A stretch of DNA of 64,000 nt from Pseudomonas sp. 102515 (lineage in GTDB: Bacteria; Pseudomonadota; Gammaproteobacteria; Pseudomonadales; Pseudomonadaceae). The position numbers and the translations under genes were made by a program. Shown here piece after piece: positions 19,465-34,297 of this stretch; positions within the stretch are counted from its first letter, which is position 1; every line of letters starts with the position of its first letter. The stretch is from positions 310,001-374,000 of the forward strand of contig NZ_JAVHTY010000002.1 of the NCBI RefSeq assembly GCF_031085165.1, written 5' to 3'. The notes beneath the pieces are model-generated. The model ran no database searches. It was not told where the DNA came from and saw nothing but the letters and a program-made list of their open reading frames with translations.

Positions 19465-20073
19465 TCAGAGCTTGCCCACCAGGGCCACGGCCTCCTGTCC
19501 GGCCTGGTCCCGCGAAGCCTGGTCGACCTCTGGGCCGAACAGGGTCTTTTCCACCACCACGGTGTGCATCCGGTCGATGCCGACCATTTCGCACCAGGTG
19601 CGCAGATAGGATTCCTGGTGCTCCTGGCGATCCAGGGCCGCACCGCGGGCAGCGATCACCAGCGCCTGGCGGCCGCCGAGCAGGCCGTTGAGGCCACGGT
19701 CGTCGAAGGTGAACAGCAGGTCCTTCTGGCTGACCACGTCGAACAGTTGCTTGAGCTTGTAGGGGATGCCGAAATTCCAGCAGGGCACGCCGAACACCAG
19801 GATATCGGCGGCCTTGAAGCGCTGTGCCAGCGCCTTGGCCACTTTCCAGGCGTGTTCTTGCTCGGTGCTGAGGGACTCGCCCTGGATCCCGGCGTACTTG
19901 GCGTCGAGGATGGGGCCGTCGAACTCTGGCAGGTCGCAATGCCAGGCGTCGAGGGTATCGACCTCGGCGTCGGAATGTTTGCCCTGCCAGGCCTGGATGA
20001 AGACGGTGGCGACTTCCAGCGAGGCGGAGCGATGCTGGCGGGGCGAACCTATCACGTGCAGCAGGCGGGGCAT
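19465..20073 (-). CDS. FMN-dependent NAD(P)H oxidoreductase (azoreductase/flavodoxin-like)
   Basis: A 202-aa protein with the flavodoxin-like fold of the AcpD/azoreductase family. The phosphate-binding loop is IGSPRQHRSASLEVA near the N-terminus. The flavin loop VPCWNFGIPYKLKQLFDVV matches the P-x-W-N-F-x-x-P-x-x-L-K azoreductase signature. It probably reduces quinones or azo compounds with two electrons. It stands alone, between hutC and a repeat-rich gap, so no pathway is indicated. Confidence 0.87.
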   Translation of the reverse strand: MPRLLHVIGSPRQHRSASLEVATVFIQAWQGKHSDAEVDTLDAWHCDLPEFDGPILDAKYAGIQGESLSTEQEHAWKVAKALAQRFKAADILVFGVPCWNFGIPYKLKQLFDVVSQKDLLFTFDDRGLNGLLGGRQALVIAARGAALDRQEHQESYLRTWCEMVGIDRMHTVVVEKTLFGPEVDQASRDQAGQEAVALVGKL

Positions 20074-20378
20074 GGGCGGATCCTCGAAGGATGGGGATTG
20101 CGATAACTATAGGCGTCTCGCTGGGGTGCGCCAGCCTCGAAGGGGCTATGCCGATGGATGGTCTGGGGTGCGGTTCCTGACGTGACGATTGATGTCGCGC
20201 GGGCCCTCACCCCAGCCCTCCCCCAAGGGGAGAGGGCGGTCTGGCGCAGGCGGGATGCCGCGTTCCACGCGTGCGGCATGGGCACGGAGGGAGTGAGGGG
20301 GAGGCTACGTCGGTTGGGCTGCGCCCTGCGAAGCCCTACCCCTACCCCTACCCCTACCCCTATTACCCCGTCCCCACC
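20074..20378. other. Repeat-rich intergenic region without genes
   Basis: No credible gene. It holds a GGCCCTCACCCCAGCCCTCC-type repeat (20203–20240), a GTTGGGCTGCGCCCTGCGAAGCCC-like fragment (20312–20337) and the CCCTAC tandem array at 20334. It separates a divergent oxidoreductase from the end of the PepSY gene; both flanking genes are on the minus strand. Confidence 0.6.
20334..20362. repeat. (CCCTAC)n hexanucleotide microsatellite
   Basis: Four perfect CCCTAC units (20334–20357) are followed by one partial unit, CCCTA (20358–20362), with T in place of the final C at 20363. It is 16 bp past the stop of the PepSY gene. Its copy number may vary between strains. Confidence 0.9.
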
Positions 20379-21758
20379 TCAGGCCGAACCGGCTTCCGTG
20401 CGCAGGGCAGGGCCCCGCAGGCCGAGCAGGGTGTCCAGCAGCAGGAACAGCAGCAGGCTGCCACCCAGCACCGGCAGGCACAGGCCGACCAGCAGGGCTG
20501 TCATAGGCACCAGCAGGCGCGGCAGCGGCGACAGCTGGCGCCAGAGGGCGACCAGACCCGGTTGCGCCGGATCGCGAGTGGGCCGGCGGCGCCACCAGAG
20601 CAGGTAGCCCCAGACCGTCATCACCAGCAGGCCGAGGGCGATGGCCACCAGCACCAGCTGGTTGGCCAGGCCGAACAGCACGCCCATGTGGGCATCGATG
20701 CCCCAGCGGGTCAGCTTGGCCGGCAACGAGTACTGGGCGAAGCGCACCTGGTCGACCACCTTGAAGCTGGTCGGGTCGACGGCGACGGCGTCCACCTGGG
20801 TCGGCCAGCGGCGGTCGATCTCGCTGACCGTCCAGGCCTTGTCGGCGCTGCGGGCCGGGCGGATCTCCAGCTTGCCGGCGTCGATGCCGGCGGCGCGGGC
20901 ACTGGCCAGCACCTGGTCGAAGGTGGCCGGATCCAGCGGCGGCGCCATGGCCATGTGCAGGGCGCCATGGCCATGGTGGTCGGCGTGCTCGTCGTGGGCC
21001 ATGGCCGGTGCCGGCGCGCTGCCTAGGGCGGTCTTCACGCCGGGCGTGGACCAGCCATAGTGGGCGCGCAGCACGCTGATGTTGTCGCCGGCGAAGCGCG
21101 ACCAGGTCAGGCCGGTGGCGGACAGGAACAGCAATCCACTCAGCAACCAGACGCCGGTGCTGGCGTGCAGGCCGCGCAGCCCGCGTGCTGGACGGCGTTG
21201 GCAACGACGCACCAGCCACAGCGTGAGACCGCCGAGGGCCGCGACCCACAGCCAGGAGGCGGCCAGTTCGCTGTAGAGACGACCGGGTTCGCCCAGCAGC
21301 AGGCTGCGGTGGAACTGATCGATGGCTGTGCGTAGCGGCAGGATGCCGCTGGTGCCATAGACGGTCAGGTCGCCACGGATGGCGCCGGTGACCGGATCGA
21401 CGAAGAGGGCGCGATGGGCCGATTCGCCCAGCGACGGATCATTGAACATCACCCGGGTGGTGTCACCCGCTGCAGGGGCGGGACGCACCGCGCCCAGGGT
21501 CAGCGCCGGACCGGCCACGGCCTGGGCGGCGCGGATCTGCTCGGCCAGTGGCAGGGCTTCGCCACGGCTGGGGGTGTGCAGGGCCTCGGCATAGAGGCGT
21601 GCTTCCAGTTGCGGCGTGAGGGCATAGAGCAGCCCGCTGGCGGCGGCTACCAGCAGGAAGGGGCCGACGAACAGGCCGATGAGGAAATGCAGCCGCGCCA
21701 GCAGTTGCAGCAGCGTCCCCGGCGCCTTGGCGGCCGGAGCGGAGGGATGCGAAGTCAT
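20379..21758 (-). CDS. PepSY-associated transmembrane protein
   Basis: A 459-aa inner-membrane protein of the PepSY_TM type. A first helix (FLIGLFVGPFLLVAAASGLL) is followed by a long periplasmic PepSY region, further helices with HxxxG motifs (HRSLLLG; HASTGVWLL), a His/Asp-rich loop (HDEHADHHGHGALHMAM) and a three-helix C-terminal block. Relatives act in siderophore or ferric reduction and in copper handling. The His-rich loop and the DUF2946 gene 89 bp upstream favour a metal role (inference). ATG 21758 is chosen because the upstream extension is Arg/Pro-rich and not family-like. Confidence 0.83.
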   Translation of the reverse strand: MTSHPSAPAAKAPGTLLQLLARLHFLIGLFVGPFLLVAAASGLLYALTPQLEARLYAEALHTPSRGEALPLAEQIRAAQAVAGPALTLGAVRPAPAAGDTTRVMFNDPSLGESAHRALFVDPVTGAIRGDLTVYGTSGILPLRTAIDQFHRSLLLGEPGRLYSELAASWLWVAALGGLTLWLVRRCQRRPARGLRGLHASTGVWLLSGLLFLSATGLTWSRFAGDNISVLRAHYGWSTPGVKTALGSAPAPAMAHDEHADHHGHGALHMAMAPPLDPATFDQVLASARAAGIDAGKLEIRPARSADKAWTVSEIDRRWPTQVDAVAVDPTSFKVVDQVRFAQYSLPAKLTRWGIDAHMGVLFGLANQLVLVAIALGLLVMTVWGYLLWWRRRPTRDPAQPGLVALWRQLSPLPRLLVPMTALLVGLCLPVLGGSLLLFLLLDTLLGLRGPALRTEAGSA

Positions 21759-21847
21759 AGCGTTCACCACGGAGCGACGCGCGGCCAGCGAAGGGGCACG
21801 CGCGGGATTACGAGAAGAGAGGACAGCCGTCTTTCGTTGCCGGGGTG

Positions 21848-22255
21848 TCAGGGGGCCTGGGGATGGAGCGTGGAGCGTCGCGCGCGGGGTGGGGGCGGCA
21901 GCGCGCTCTGGTAGCGTCGGCGATGAGGATCGCCTGGACGCAGCAGCCATTGCAGGACGATGGCCAGCAGGCTGGCGAGGAACAGGGTGGCGGCGAAGAC
22001 GCAGTCACCCGTAGGGGAAAGGGTGGTCATGCTGCCACCCGGCAGGCCTGCATGCATGCCGGCCATGTCGCTCTGGGAGGTCTGGGCGTGCAGACCGTGG
22101 TGATGTTCGTGCCCCTGTGCCAGCGGCGGCGGGACCGGCAGGGTGAGCCGCGCCAGCATCTGGCCATGGCCCAGGGCGCAGACGAGTCCGTTCAGCAGGA
22201 TGCAGGCGAGCAGCATCCAGGCGAGCGAAGCGCGCGGGGAACGGACGGTTATCAT
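21848..22255 (-). CDS. DUF2946 family protein
   Basis: A 135-aa protein with an N-terminal hydrophobic helix (LAWMLLACILLNGLVCALGHG), a His-rich segment (GHEHHHGLHAQ), a GDC motif and a second helix (AATLFLASLLAIVLQWLL). DUF2946 proteins are small membrane or periplasmic proteins often found beside copper receptors and PepSY genes, and the two genes here probably form an operon. No biochemical role is known. The start ATG follows the divergent GNAT gene's leader. Confidence 0.75.
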   Translation of the reverse strand: MITVRSPRASLAWMLLACILLNGLVCALGHGQMLARLTLPVPPPLAQGHEHHHGLHAQTSQSDMAGMHAGLPGGSMTTLSPTGDCVFAATLFLASLLAIVLQWLLRPGDPHRRRYQSALPPPPRARRSTLHPQAP

Positions 22256-22358
22256 GGCGGGTGACTGTATCATCGCCGCGGGCGATGCACAGCCTGGCCG
22301 GCGCGGCCCTGCGCCGAAATGTCGCGCCCTCGCCGCTGCTGAAGAGACGAACAGGAAC

Positions 22359-22904
22359 ATGAGCGAAGCGCCACCCATCACCCTCGAACGGCTCAGCGTG
22401 GCGGATGACGAGACGCTGGGCTTTCTGCTGGCGAGCTATCGTGAGCTGTTCGGTAGCCGGCTCGAGGCGACGGCCGTACCGCGGGATCTACAGTGCTTCG
22501 CCGACCACTATGGCGTGGGGCGCGGTTGCCTGCTGATCGCCCGGGGCGCCGCCGGGGAGCCCCTCGGCAGCATCGCCTACCGGCCCTACGACCGGCGCTT
22601 TCCCCAACTGGCCTATCCCGGCGAGCGGGTGGTGGAGGTGGTGCGACTGTTTGTGGTGCCTCAACAGCGTCGCCAGGGTCTGGCGCGACGGCTGTTCGCG
22701 GCGCTGCTGGTCCAGGCGCTCCGAGATACCGTGGAGCGCCTCTATCTGCACACCCATCCCTTCCTGCCCGGGGCCGAACCCTTCTGGCTCGACCAGGGCT
22801 TCCGGGTCGTCGCGCGGGAGACGGCCTTGCCCTGGCAGACCCTTCATCTCGATCGACGGCTGGACAGCCCTCAGGCGTCCGCCGGCCCCCGACAGAGCAG
22901 ATAG
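22359..22904 (+). CDS. GNAT-family N-acetyltransferase
   Basis: A 181-aa acetyltransferase. The acetyl-CoA-binding motif A reads VVEVVRLFVVPQQRRQGLARRLF (R/Q-x-x-G-x-A type). A later YLHTHPFLPGAEPFWLDQGF resembles motif B and the usual GF-terminal strand. Substrate unknown. The start is the ATG after ACAGGAAC. The 3' end overlaps the convergent cobF by 34 bp. Confidence 0.85.
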   Translation: MSEAPPITLERLSVADDETLGFLLASYRELFGSRLEATAVPRDLQCFADHYGVGRGCLLIARGAAGEPLGSIAYRPYDRRFPQLAYPGERVVEVVRLFVVPQQRRQGLARRLFAALLVQALRDTVERLYLHTHPFLPGAEPFWLDQGFRVVARETALPWQTLHLDRRLDSPQASAGPRQSR

Positions 22905-23632
22905 GTATCCATGATCCAGCCGTGCTCTTCACGCGCGGCACTGCGTACCCGATGGATGTCCTCGGCCACCTCCTGCAGCGGACCGGCGATGAGGATCTCG
23001 TCCGCTGTACCCACGTAGGCACCCCAGTAGATGTGCAGGCCGGGCTCGTCCAGGCGCCGATAGGCCTCGTGGGAATCGAGCATCACCACCAGGCTGTCCA
23101 GGTGCGCGGGGAAGCGCTCCAGGCGCCGACCGGGGGTGATTTCCAGGGCCTGGCCGATGCGATTGAGCGGCACCCGGTGGCGCGCGGCCAGCGCCTGGAC
23201 GCTGGAGATGCCGGGGATCACCTCGTAGTCGAAGTCCAGCCGGCCCTCGCGCCGGATCGCCGCCAGGATACGCAGGGTGCTGTCGTACAGCGCCGGATCG
23301 CCCCAGACCAGGAAGGCGCCGCACTCGTCGTCCGCCAGCTCGTGCTCGATCATCTCCATCATCAGCGCCTGCTTGGCGGCGTTGAGATCGCCCACCGCCT
23401 GCCGGTAGTCGCCTTCGCGGCGACGTTCGGGGATGGGCGCGGTGACGAAGCGATAGTCCGCCTGGCGGATGTGGCGGGCGCAGATGGTTTCGCGCAGGTG
23501 AATCAGGCTGTCCTTTTCCGTGCCCTTGTCGAACAGGAAGAAGGTACTGGCGCGATTGAGGGCGGCGACGGCCTGGAGGGTGAGGTAGTCGGGATCGCCG
23601 GCGCCGATGCCGATGACCAGCAGGGTTTTCAT
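22871..23632 (-). CDS. cobF: Precorrin-6A synthase (deacetylating) CobF
   Basis: A 253-aa SAM-dependent methyltransferase of the tetrapyrrole methylase fold that methylates C-1 of precorrin-5 and releases acetate in aerobic cobalamin synthesis. The N-terminal LLVIGIGAGDPDYLTLQAV, the GDPALYDSTLR loop and the strand YEVIPGISSVQALAA are characteristic, and the length matches CobF. It is isolated here from other cob genes, as is often seen for cobF in Pseudomonas. It is divergent from an MFS gene. Confidence 0.94.
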   Translation of the reverse strand: MKTLLVIGIGAGDPDYLTLQAVAALNRASTFFLFDKGTEKDSLIHLRETICARHIRQADYRFVTAPIPERRREGDYRQAVGDLNAAKQALMMEMIEHELADDECGAFLVWGDPALYDSTLRILAAIRREGRLDFDYEVIPGISSVQALAARHRVPLNRIGQALEITPGRRLERFPAHLDSLVVMLDSHEAYRRLDEPGLHIYWGAYVGTADEILIAGPLQEVAEDIHRVRSAAREEHGWIMDTYLLCRGPADA

Positions 23633-23777
23633 GGGATGGCCTCGAGGAAAAGAGCGGTGCCCAGTGTAACCAGGGATGTCTCTTCCGTAGAGACTCGGGT
23701 GATCGTCATGCTACTTTCGACCGGTTTGCCTGCCGCCAGGCAGGGATGGACAGGATCGAGGGGGCAGGGGCGTGACG

Positions 23778-24961
23778 ATGACGAGCTGGCGACGGATACC
23801 CCGCGGGGTCTGGATTCTGGGTGGGGTGAGCCTGTTCATGGACATCTCCTCGGAGATGATCCACAGCCTGCTGCCGCTGTTCCTGGCCACCGGCCTGGGC
23901 CTGAGCGTGCTCTATATCGGCATCCTCGAAGGGGTGGCCGAGGCGACCGCGCTCATCACCAAGATCTTTTCCGGGGTACTCAGCGACTACCTGGGCCGGC
24001 GCAAGGGCCTGGCGGTGCTGGGCTATGGCCTGGGCGCCCTGAGCAAGCCGCTGTTCGCCCTGGCCAGCGGTGCTGGCCTGGTGTTCGGCGCGCGCTTCCT
24101 GGATCGCATCGGCAAGGGCATCCGCGGGGCACCGCGCGATGCCCTGGTGGCCGACGTCACGCCGCCGGAGATCCGTGGTGCCGCCTATGGCCTGCGCCAG
24201 TCGCTGGATACCCTGGGCGCCTTTCTCGGCCCGCTGCTGGCGGTGGGGCTGATGCTGCTCTGGGCCAACGATTTCCGCGCCGTGTTCTGGGTGGCGGTGA
24301 TCCCGGCCTTCATCGCCGTGGCCTTGCTGTATTTCGGTCTCGACGAACCCAAGGCGGCCATCGTCCAGGCACGCACCAATCCGCTCACCCGCGGACAGCT
24401 GCGCAAGTTGCCGGCGGCCTTCTGGCAGGTGGCGCTGCTCGGCGGCGTCTTCACCCTGGCGCGCTTCAGCGAAGCCTTCCTGGTGCTCAAGGCCGAGCAG
24501 GTGGGCGTACCCCTGGCGCTGGTGCCGCTGGTGATGGTGGGCATGCACCTGGTGTTCGCGCTGTCGGCCTATCCGCTGGGGGCGCTGTCCGACCGGGTCG
24601 GTCATCGCGCGCTGCTGGCCTGGGGTCTGGTGCTGCTGATCCTGGCCGACCTGGCGCTGGCCTTCAGCAACGGCTGGACCGGCCTGGCGCTGGGTGTCGT
24701 GCTCTGGGGTCTGCACATGGGCATGACCCAGGGCCTGCTCGCCGCCATGGTCGCCCGCACCGCGCCGGCCGAGCTGCGCGGCACCGCCTTCGGCCTGTTC
24801 AACCTGGTCAGTGGCATCGCCCTGTTGCTGGCCAGCAGCATCGCCGGCGCGCTCTGGCACTTCCTCGGCTCCGCCGCCACCTTCCAGTTCGGCGCCCTGG
24901 CGGCGGTGGCTTCCCTGCTGGTGCTGGCGGCCTGCCGCCGCAGCGTGGCACCGCTGGCAGG

Positions 24962-24965
<4 letters not shown>
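23778..24965 (+). CDS. MFS transporter
   Basis: A 395-aa major facilitator with about twelve transmembrane segments. Motif A-like loops are SDYLGRRKGLAVLGYG and LSDRVGHRALLAWG, and DRIGKGIRGAPRDALVAD follows helix 4. The last is typical of a family of uncharacterised MFS proteins annotated only as transporters. ATG 23778 is preferred over GTG 23772 because AGGGG lies 7 bases before the ATG. Substrate unknown. Its stop overlaps the convergent UvrA2 gene by 4 bp. Confidence 0.88.
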
Positions 24966-27574
<2,609 letters not shown>

Positions 27575-27668
27575 GGGCGGAGTATAGCCTTGTTCAGGAA
27601 CGTGCAGAATCGGACCTTGCGAGTTAGTAAGAGTCTCCGTTCACCTCGAATTTATGGCCTGGGAAAGC

Positions 27669-28289
27669 CTAAAATCGCTCCAGTCCGTCCCAATGGCTGA
27701 CCACGATCGGAAACTCTCTCGGGTCCAGCAGGCCAATTTCCTCCAAGCGATAGGACATCTTGCCAAAGTTGCAGGCAGCACAGGTCACGACGAGGTTATC
27801 CAGCTCGTTGGTACCGCCTGCGGAGTGGGGCGCGACATGATCGTACTGAGCCCATAACACCTGGAAACCCGCATGCTGGGAGGCATTAGTCCTGCCCCAG
27901 CTGACGGCCTCGGGATACAGCGCGACCGCCTTCTTCCGAACTTCCGCGCGAATCACAGGTAGTCCACAGAAACGGCAATGAAAGCCGTCGCGCTCATGAA
28001 GGCTGCGGATCTGGGCGTTAGTGGGCATCCTGGCTTTGATAGGCATCGTGATAGGTAAGGGCGGCAACTTGGTTACCGTCACATAAGGACTGGCTCGGCC
28101 CCAAATGGACTCCAGCCATTGCCGCGAAAGCTGACAGTCAGCGAGCGTGAGCAACCTTGCAGCGTCCATTGCATAGCCCGCGTGGTGTGCGGATACCGCA
28201 GCGTCCAGATAACGTGCGACATCGAAGAGCGCGGGAATGGGGGGGCGAAAGCAGCGTTTCATGGTCACTACCTGCATCTCGTCCGACAT
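27669..28289 (-). CDS. HNH endonuclease domain protein
   Basis: A 206-aa protein whose C-terminal half is an HNH nuclease: CRFCG, then DHVAPHSAGGTNELDNLVVTCAACNFGK, giving the paired CxxC zinc site and the H-N-H residues. The N-terminal 90 residues show no recognised domain (PALFDVARYLDAAVSAHHAG). The gene is visibly richer in A/T and less biased in codon use than its neighbours, suggesting transfer. It could be a defence or mobile-element remnant nuclease, but no partner gene is next to it. Confidence 0.78.
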   Translation of the reverse strand: MSDEMQVVTMKRCFRPPIPALFDVARYLDAAVSAHHAGYAMDAARLLTLADCQLSRQWLESIWGRASPYVTVTKLPPLPITMPIKARMPTNAQIRSLHERDGFHCRFCGLPVIRAEVRKKAVALYPEAVSWGRTNASQHAGFQVLWAQYDHVAPHSAGGTNELDNLVVTCAACNFGKMSYRLEEIGLLDPREFPIVVSHWDGLERF

Positions 28290-28335
28290 CTACTCAAGGT
28301 GCCTTTCTGATTGAGCAATGACCGAGTACGAAGTA

Positions 28336-28905
28336 TCACTGGGCCATGATTTCCCGATAACGTCTCGAGTATTCTTCATAAGACCACCCCTGACCTTGAA
28401 GAGCCTGGATCCGGGCCTCTTTGGACAAGGTGCTAGGCGCCGATACTGAAGAGGGTACCTGATACCCGCGGGCGAGCTCGTCGGCCCCGCGGGGAAACAA
28501 CTCGTTTGCAAGCTGGTTGATTTTGTTTTCGGCGTTGATGAACTTGTCTGGTCGGCCCGAGCCCCAGCGTGAGTCGTATATAGCCTGGCCAATTTGACGT
28601 CCATTCTGAAATACACGGATATCCGCGAACTTCATGTATAGCGCCAGATCCCAACCCCAAGTTCCGGTATAGGTGGTGGAAAGGTCGCACTCGGCGGGAT
28701 TCGAACCAGCCGGTAATGGCCTGACCTTGAATCCTTTCTGCTGCAGGGCATCGACATAGGTCGTATTGAAGCCCGATCTAAGCCCTGCCGCAGGGATAGT
28801 ACAGATCTCGGAAGAACTTGCCCCGGACAGCTCGGCTGGAGCCACCTGCTGTTTTATGCTGCAGCCGCCCAACAACGCAGCCAAGAGAATGACCGTCCTT
28901 TTCAC
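28336..28905 (-). CDS. Putative lipoprotein (Sbal_3080-like)
   Basis: A 189-aa protein with a lipoprotein signal (VKRTVILLAALLGGC; lipidated Cys about residue 15). The mature part has the pattern TYTGTWGWDLALYMKFADI, GRQIGQAIYDSRWG and FINAENKINQLANELFP, resembling the Sbal_3080 lipoprotein family of unknown function. The GTG start at 28905 is fixed by AAGGAGG 5 bases upstream. A longer reading with a different hydrophobic leader lacks a ribosome-binding site. It shares the AT-rich islet with the HNH gene. Confidence 0.75.
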   Translation of the reverse strand: MKRTVILLAALLGGCSIKQQVAPAELSGASSSEICTIPAAGLRSGFNTTYVDALQQKGFKVRPLPAGSNPAECDLSTTYTGTWGWDLALYMKFADIRVFQNGRQIGQAIYDSRWGSGRPDKFINAENKINQLANELFPRGADELARGYQVPSSVSAPSTLSKEARIQALQGQGWSYEEYSRRYREIMAQ

Positions 28906-29116
28906 TGAAACCTCCTTGTAAAAATAGAAGTTTAAGTGCGGTATGGCATTGTCTGCCGCAGAAATTGGCAGGACGGGCAAAAGGAGGGGAAGAGTGGTAG
29001 CTAGTGCCAAAGCTCTCGCTACCACTCTCCTAAATCATTTGCGGTACAAGGACATTACGTTGTGGTCCGCAAGTGGCTAAGTGGAGTGCCTGTCTGGAAA
29101 TCTAGCCCTTACCTGA

Positions 29117-30310
29117 TCAATCCTGCGCATGCTCCAGCGCATAGGTGCGGCAGTGGGCGAGGTAGCCCATCTCGTGGGCGCCCACCAGCTGCACCACGCT
29201 GCTCCACAGCCAGGATGGGGCATCCAGGGTGCGGGTGCGATTGCGCTGCAGATCGCGCATCCACTCCACGCGGGTGGCCAGGTCCATCTGCCGGGCATGG
29301 GCGCGGCCGACCACCCGGGCCAGGTAGGCCGCGGCGCTCATGGCTTCGCGGGCACTGAGTTCGTCCAGCTCCAGCTTGAGATCCTGGGGCAGCAGTTCGC
29401 GGATGAAGAAGGAGTGATCCAGCAGGCGCACCGCCAGCATGCGATTGCCCAGTGCCGGAGAGAGCTGGCGGGCGCCTTCCACCACGCGCTTGCCGTTGTC
29501 CCGGGGCATGGTGGCATGGGCCACGCGCGGGGCGGCGGCGGCCACCGCCTGCTTGACGTCGATCAGGCAGTAATCCTGGTCATCGCCGTCGTCCACGCCC
29601 AGCAGCACGGCGTAGCGGCGCAGCCCCAGGGAGCTGCAGCCCTTGACCCAGTAGGCACTGTCGAGCAGTTCGACGCGGCTGTCGTGGCTGCGGCCCTTGA
29701 GCGAGGTCACCAGGGCATGGATGCCGGGCGTCTCGCACAACTCGGCGGTGGCCTGACGTTCGGCCTTGCTCAGCGTCCAGAAGTGCTTGCCCAGCGGCAG
29801 CTTGGGGCGGGTGTTTTCCATGCGCTCCTTGGCCAGGTGCTTCCAGGTGCGCTGGACCGCGCTGCGCATCCCGGCCTTGACCTGGGCCGGTCGCGGCACC
29901 TCGCGTTCGAGATCGTCCTCGAAGGCGACTTCGTAGCCGCGCATCATCTCTTCGAGCATCCGCGCCGTGGTCACCCCCGGCAGGTCGGAGCCGCGCGCCG
30001 CCGTGGCCAGCGACAGCGCCAGGCGTACCAGGTCGTGGGCCGGATTGCCGACCACGGTCTGATCCAGGTCGCGGATATTGACGTCGGTAGAGCCGTGCAG
30101 ATCGCCGGTAGGGCCAAGGTTGCCGGCGTGGCAGTCGCCGCAGATCCACACCGCCGGCCCAGTGGGCAGACTGCGGCCAGGCTGGCTGTGCAGCCACTCA
30201 TAGAACTGCACCGTGCTGCCGCGCACGTAGGCGTGGGCGGAACGGGCCATTTTCAGATTGCGCAGCTGGTTGAGACGAGGGAGACGATCGACCGGACGAG
30301 GGGTTTTCAT
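29117..30310 (-). CDS. DUF2252 family protein
   Basis: A 397-aa cytosolic protein of the DUF2252 family, which has a protein-kinase-like/aminoglycoside-phosphotransferase-like core. It shows AYVRGSTVQFYEW, the catalytic-loop-like CGDCHAGNLG and the metal-loop-like NIRDLDQTVVGNPAHDLVRL, then VKGCSSLGLRRYAVLL. Substrate and role are unknown. The start ATG reads MKTPRPVDRLPRLNQLR. It is a single gene between the AT-rich islet and the chemoreceptor remnant. Confidence 0.88.
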   Translation of the reverse strand: MKTPRPVDRLPRLNQLRNLKMARSAHAYVRGSTVQFYEWLHSQPGRSLPTGPAVWICGDCHAGNLGPTGDLHGSTDVNIRDLDQTVVGNPAHDLVRLALSLATAARGSDLPGVTTARMLEEMMRGYEVAFEDDLEREVPRPAQVKAGMRSAVQRTWKHLAKERMENTRPKLPLGKHFWTLSKAERQATAELCETPGIHALVTSLKGRSHDSRVELLDSAYWVKGCSSLGLRRYAVLLGVDDGDDQDYCLIDVKQAVAAAAPRVAHATMPRDNGKRVVEGARQLSPALGNRMLAVRLLDHSFFIRELLPQDLKLELDELSAREAMSAAAYLARVVGRAHARQMDLATRVEWMRDLQRNRTRTLDAPSWLWSSVVQLVGAHEMGYLAHCRTYALEHAQD

Positions 30311-30956
30311 GCAGGGCGCAGGCCTTGAGGGAGACGCCTTTGTGACCGTTGCGCTTGGGAAATGTTGCAGCGTGTGTCAGCAGCCCGCCCCCGGCCATGG
30401 ACCCCTGGCGGGAGCGCTCAAGGTCTCGTGGCGAAGACCGCGGGTCTCCAGCGCCAACAGCGAAACTGGCCGGCCTGCCGCTGCAGTTCATTGGCCATGG
30501 CATCCAGGGATACGGCGGTCTTGACCGTCTCGCCGTTCTGCTGGGCCATCTGCGCCAGGCGCTCCAGGGTGCGGGCGACGGCATGGCTGGCGGCGGTCTG
30601 TTCACGCAGGGCTGTTCGTTTCTGGAAGATCACTCCTGGCGTGGCCTAAGACTCCTCCGGCGCTCGCCACGGCAAATGGATTCCTCGCCCAAATGCCTCC
30701 TTCATGGGTGAACCCTTCGGATAGGTCCACTGTTTTGACAGCTCCGGAATGCTGTGCTTAGGTTTTTTGGGTCCTGCTGACATAAGTCTTCATATAACTT
30801 GACTATTGTCGGCAGGCCGCCCTTGCTGTCAGGAGACTCCTGTAGGGCACAGGCGGCGTAGCGGGTGGAGCCGCGGTTCTCCAGGCAGTTCGAAGGCCAG
30901 GCTGGATACCCCTTCACCTCGTTCCGCTCTTGGATCCCTGGACGAAGGCAGCCTCA
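30311..30956. other. Long intergenic region before aspT
   Basis: 646 bases without an intact gene. It holds the chemoreceptor remnant (30418–30633, minus strand) and, from about 30720, a more AT-rich part with TTGACA at 30735, a possible -35 for aspT, though no good -10 follows at the right distance. I found no further repeat or RNA gene. Confidence 0.5.
30418..30633 (-). pseudogene. 3' remnant of a methyl-accepting chemotaxis protein gene
   Basis: About 50 codons (roughly 30606 to 30460) read EQTAASHAVARTLERLAQMA, followed by QQNGETVKTAVSLDAMANEL and QRQAGQFR. This is the typical extreme C-terminus of a Pseudomonas chemoreceptor cytoplasmic domain, ending in the family's LxxxFR. An in-frame TAG lies about 15 bp before the fragment, and no transmembrane or signalling-tip sequence is found upstream. 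It lacks everything but the tail and has acquired a short run-on after FR. Confidence 0.6.
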
Positions 30957-34290
<3,334 letters not shown>

Positions 34291-34297
34291 CGCTACC

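Noticed and set aside
20334-20362. Possible CRISPR or telomere-like repeat from the CCCTAC array
   Set aside because: The units are contiguous with no spacers, and there are no cas genes in the window. It is a simple microsatellite.
28680-28712. tRNA T-arm-like word GGTTCGAATCCCGCC on the minus strand
   Set aside because: No acceptor, D or anticodon arms could be placed around it, and it lies inside the lipoprotein coding sequence where it codes AGSNPAE.
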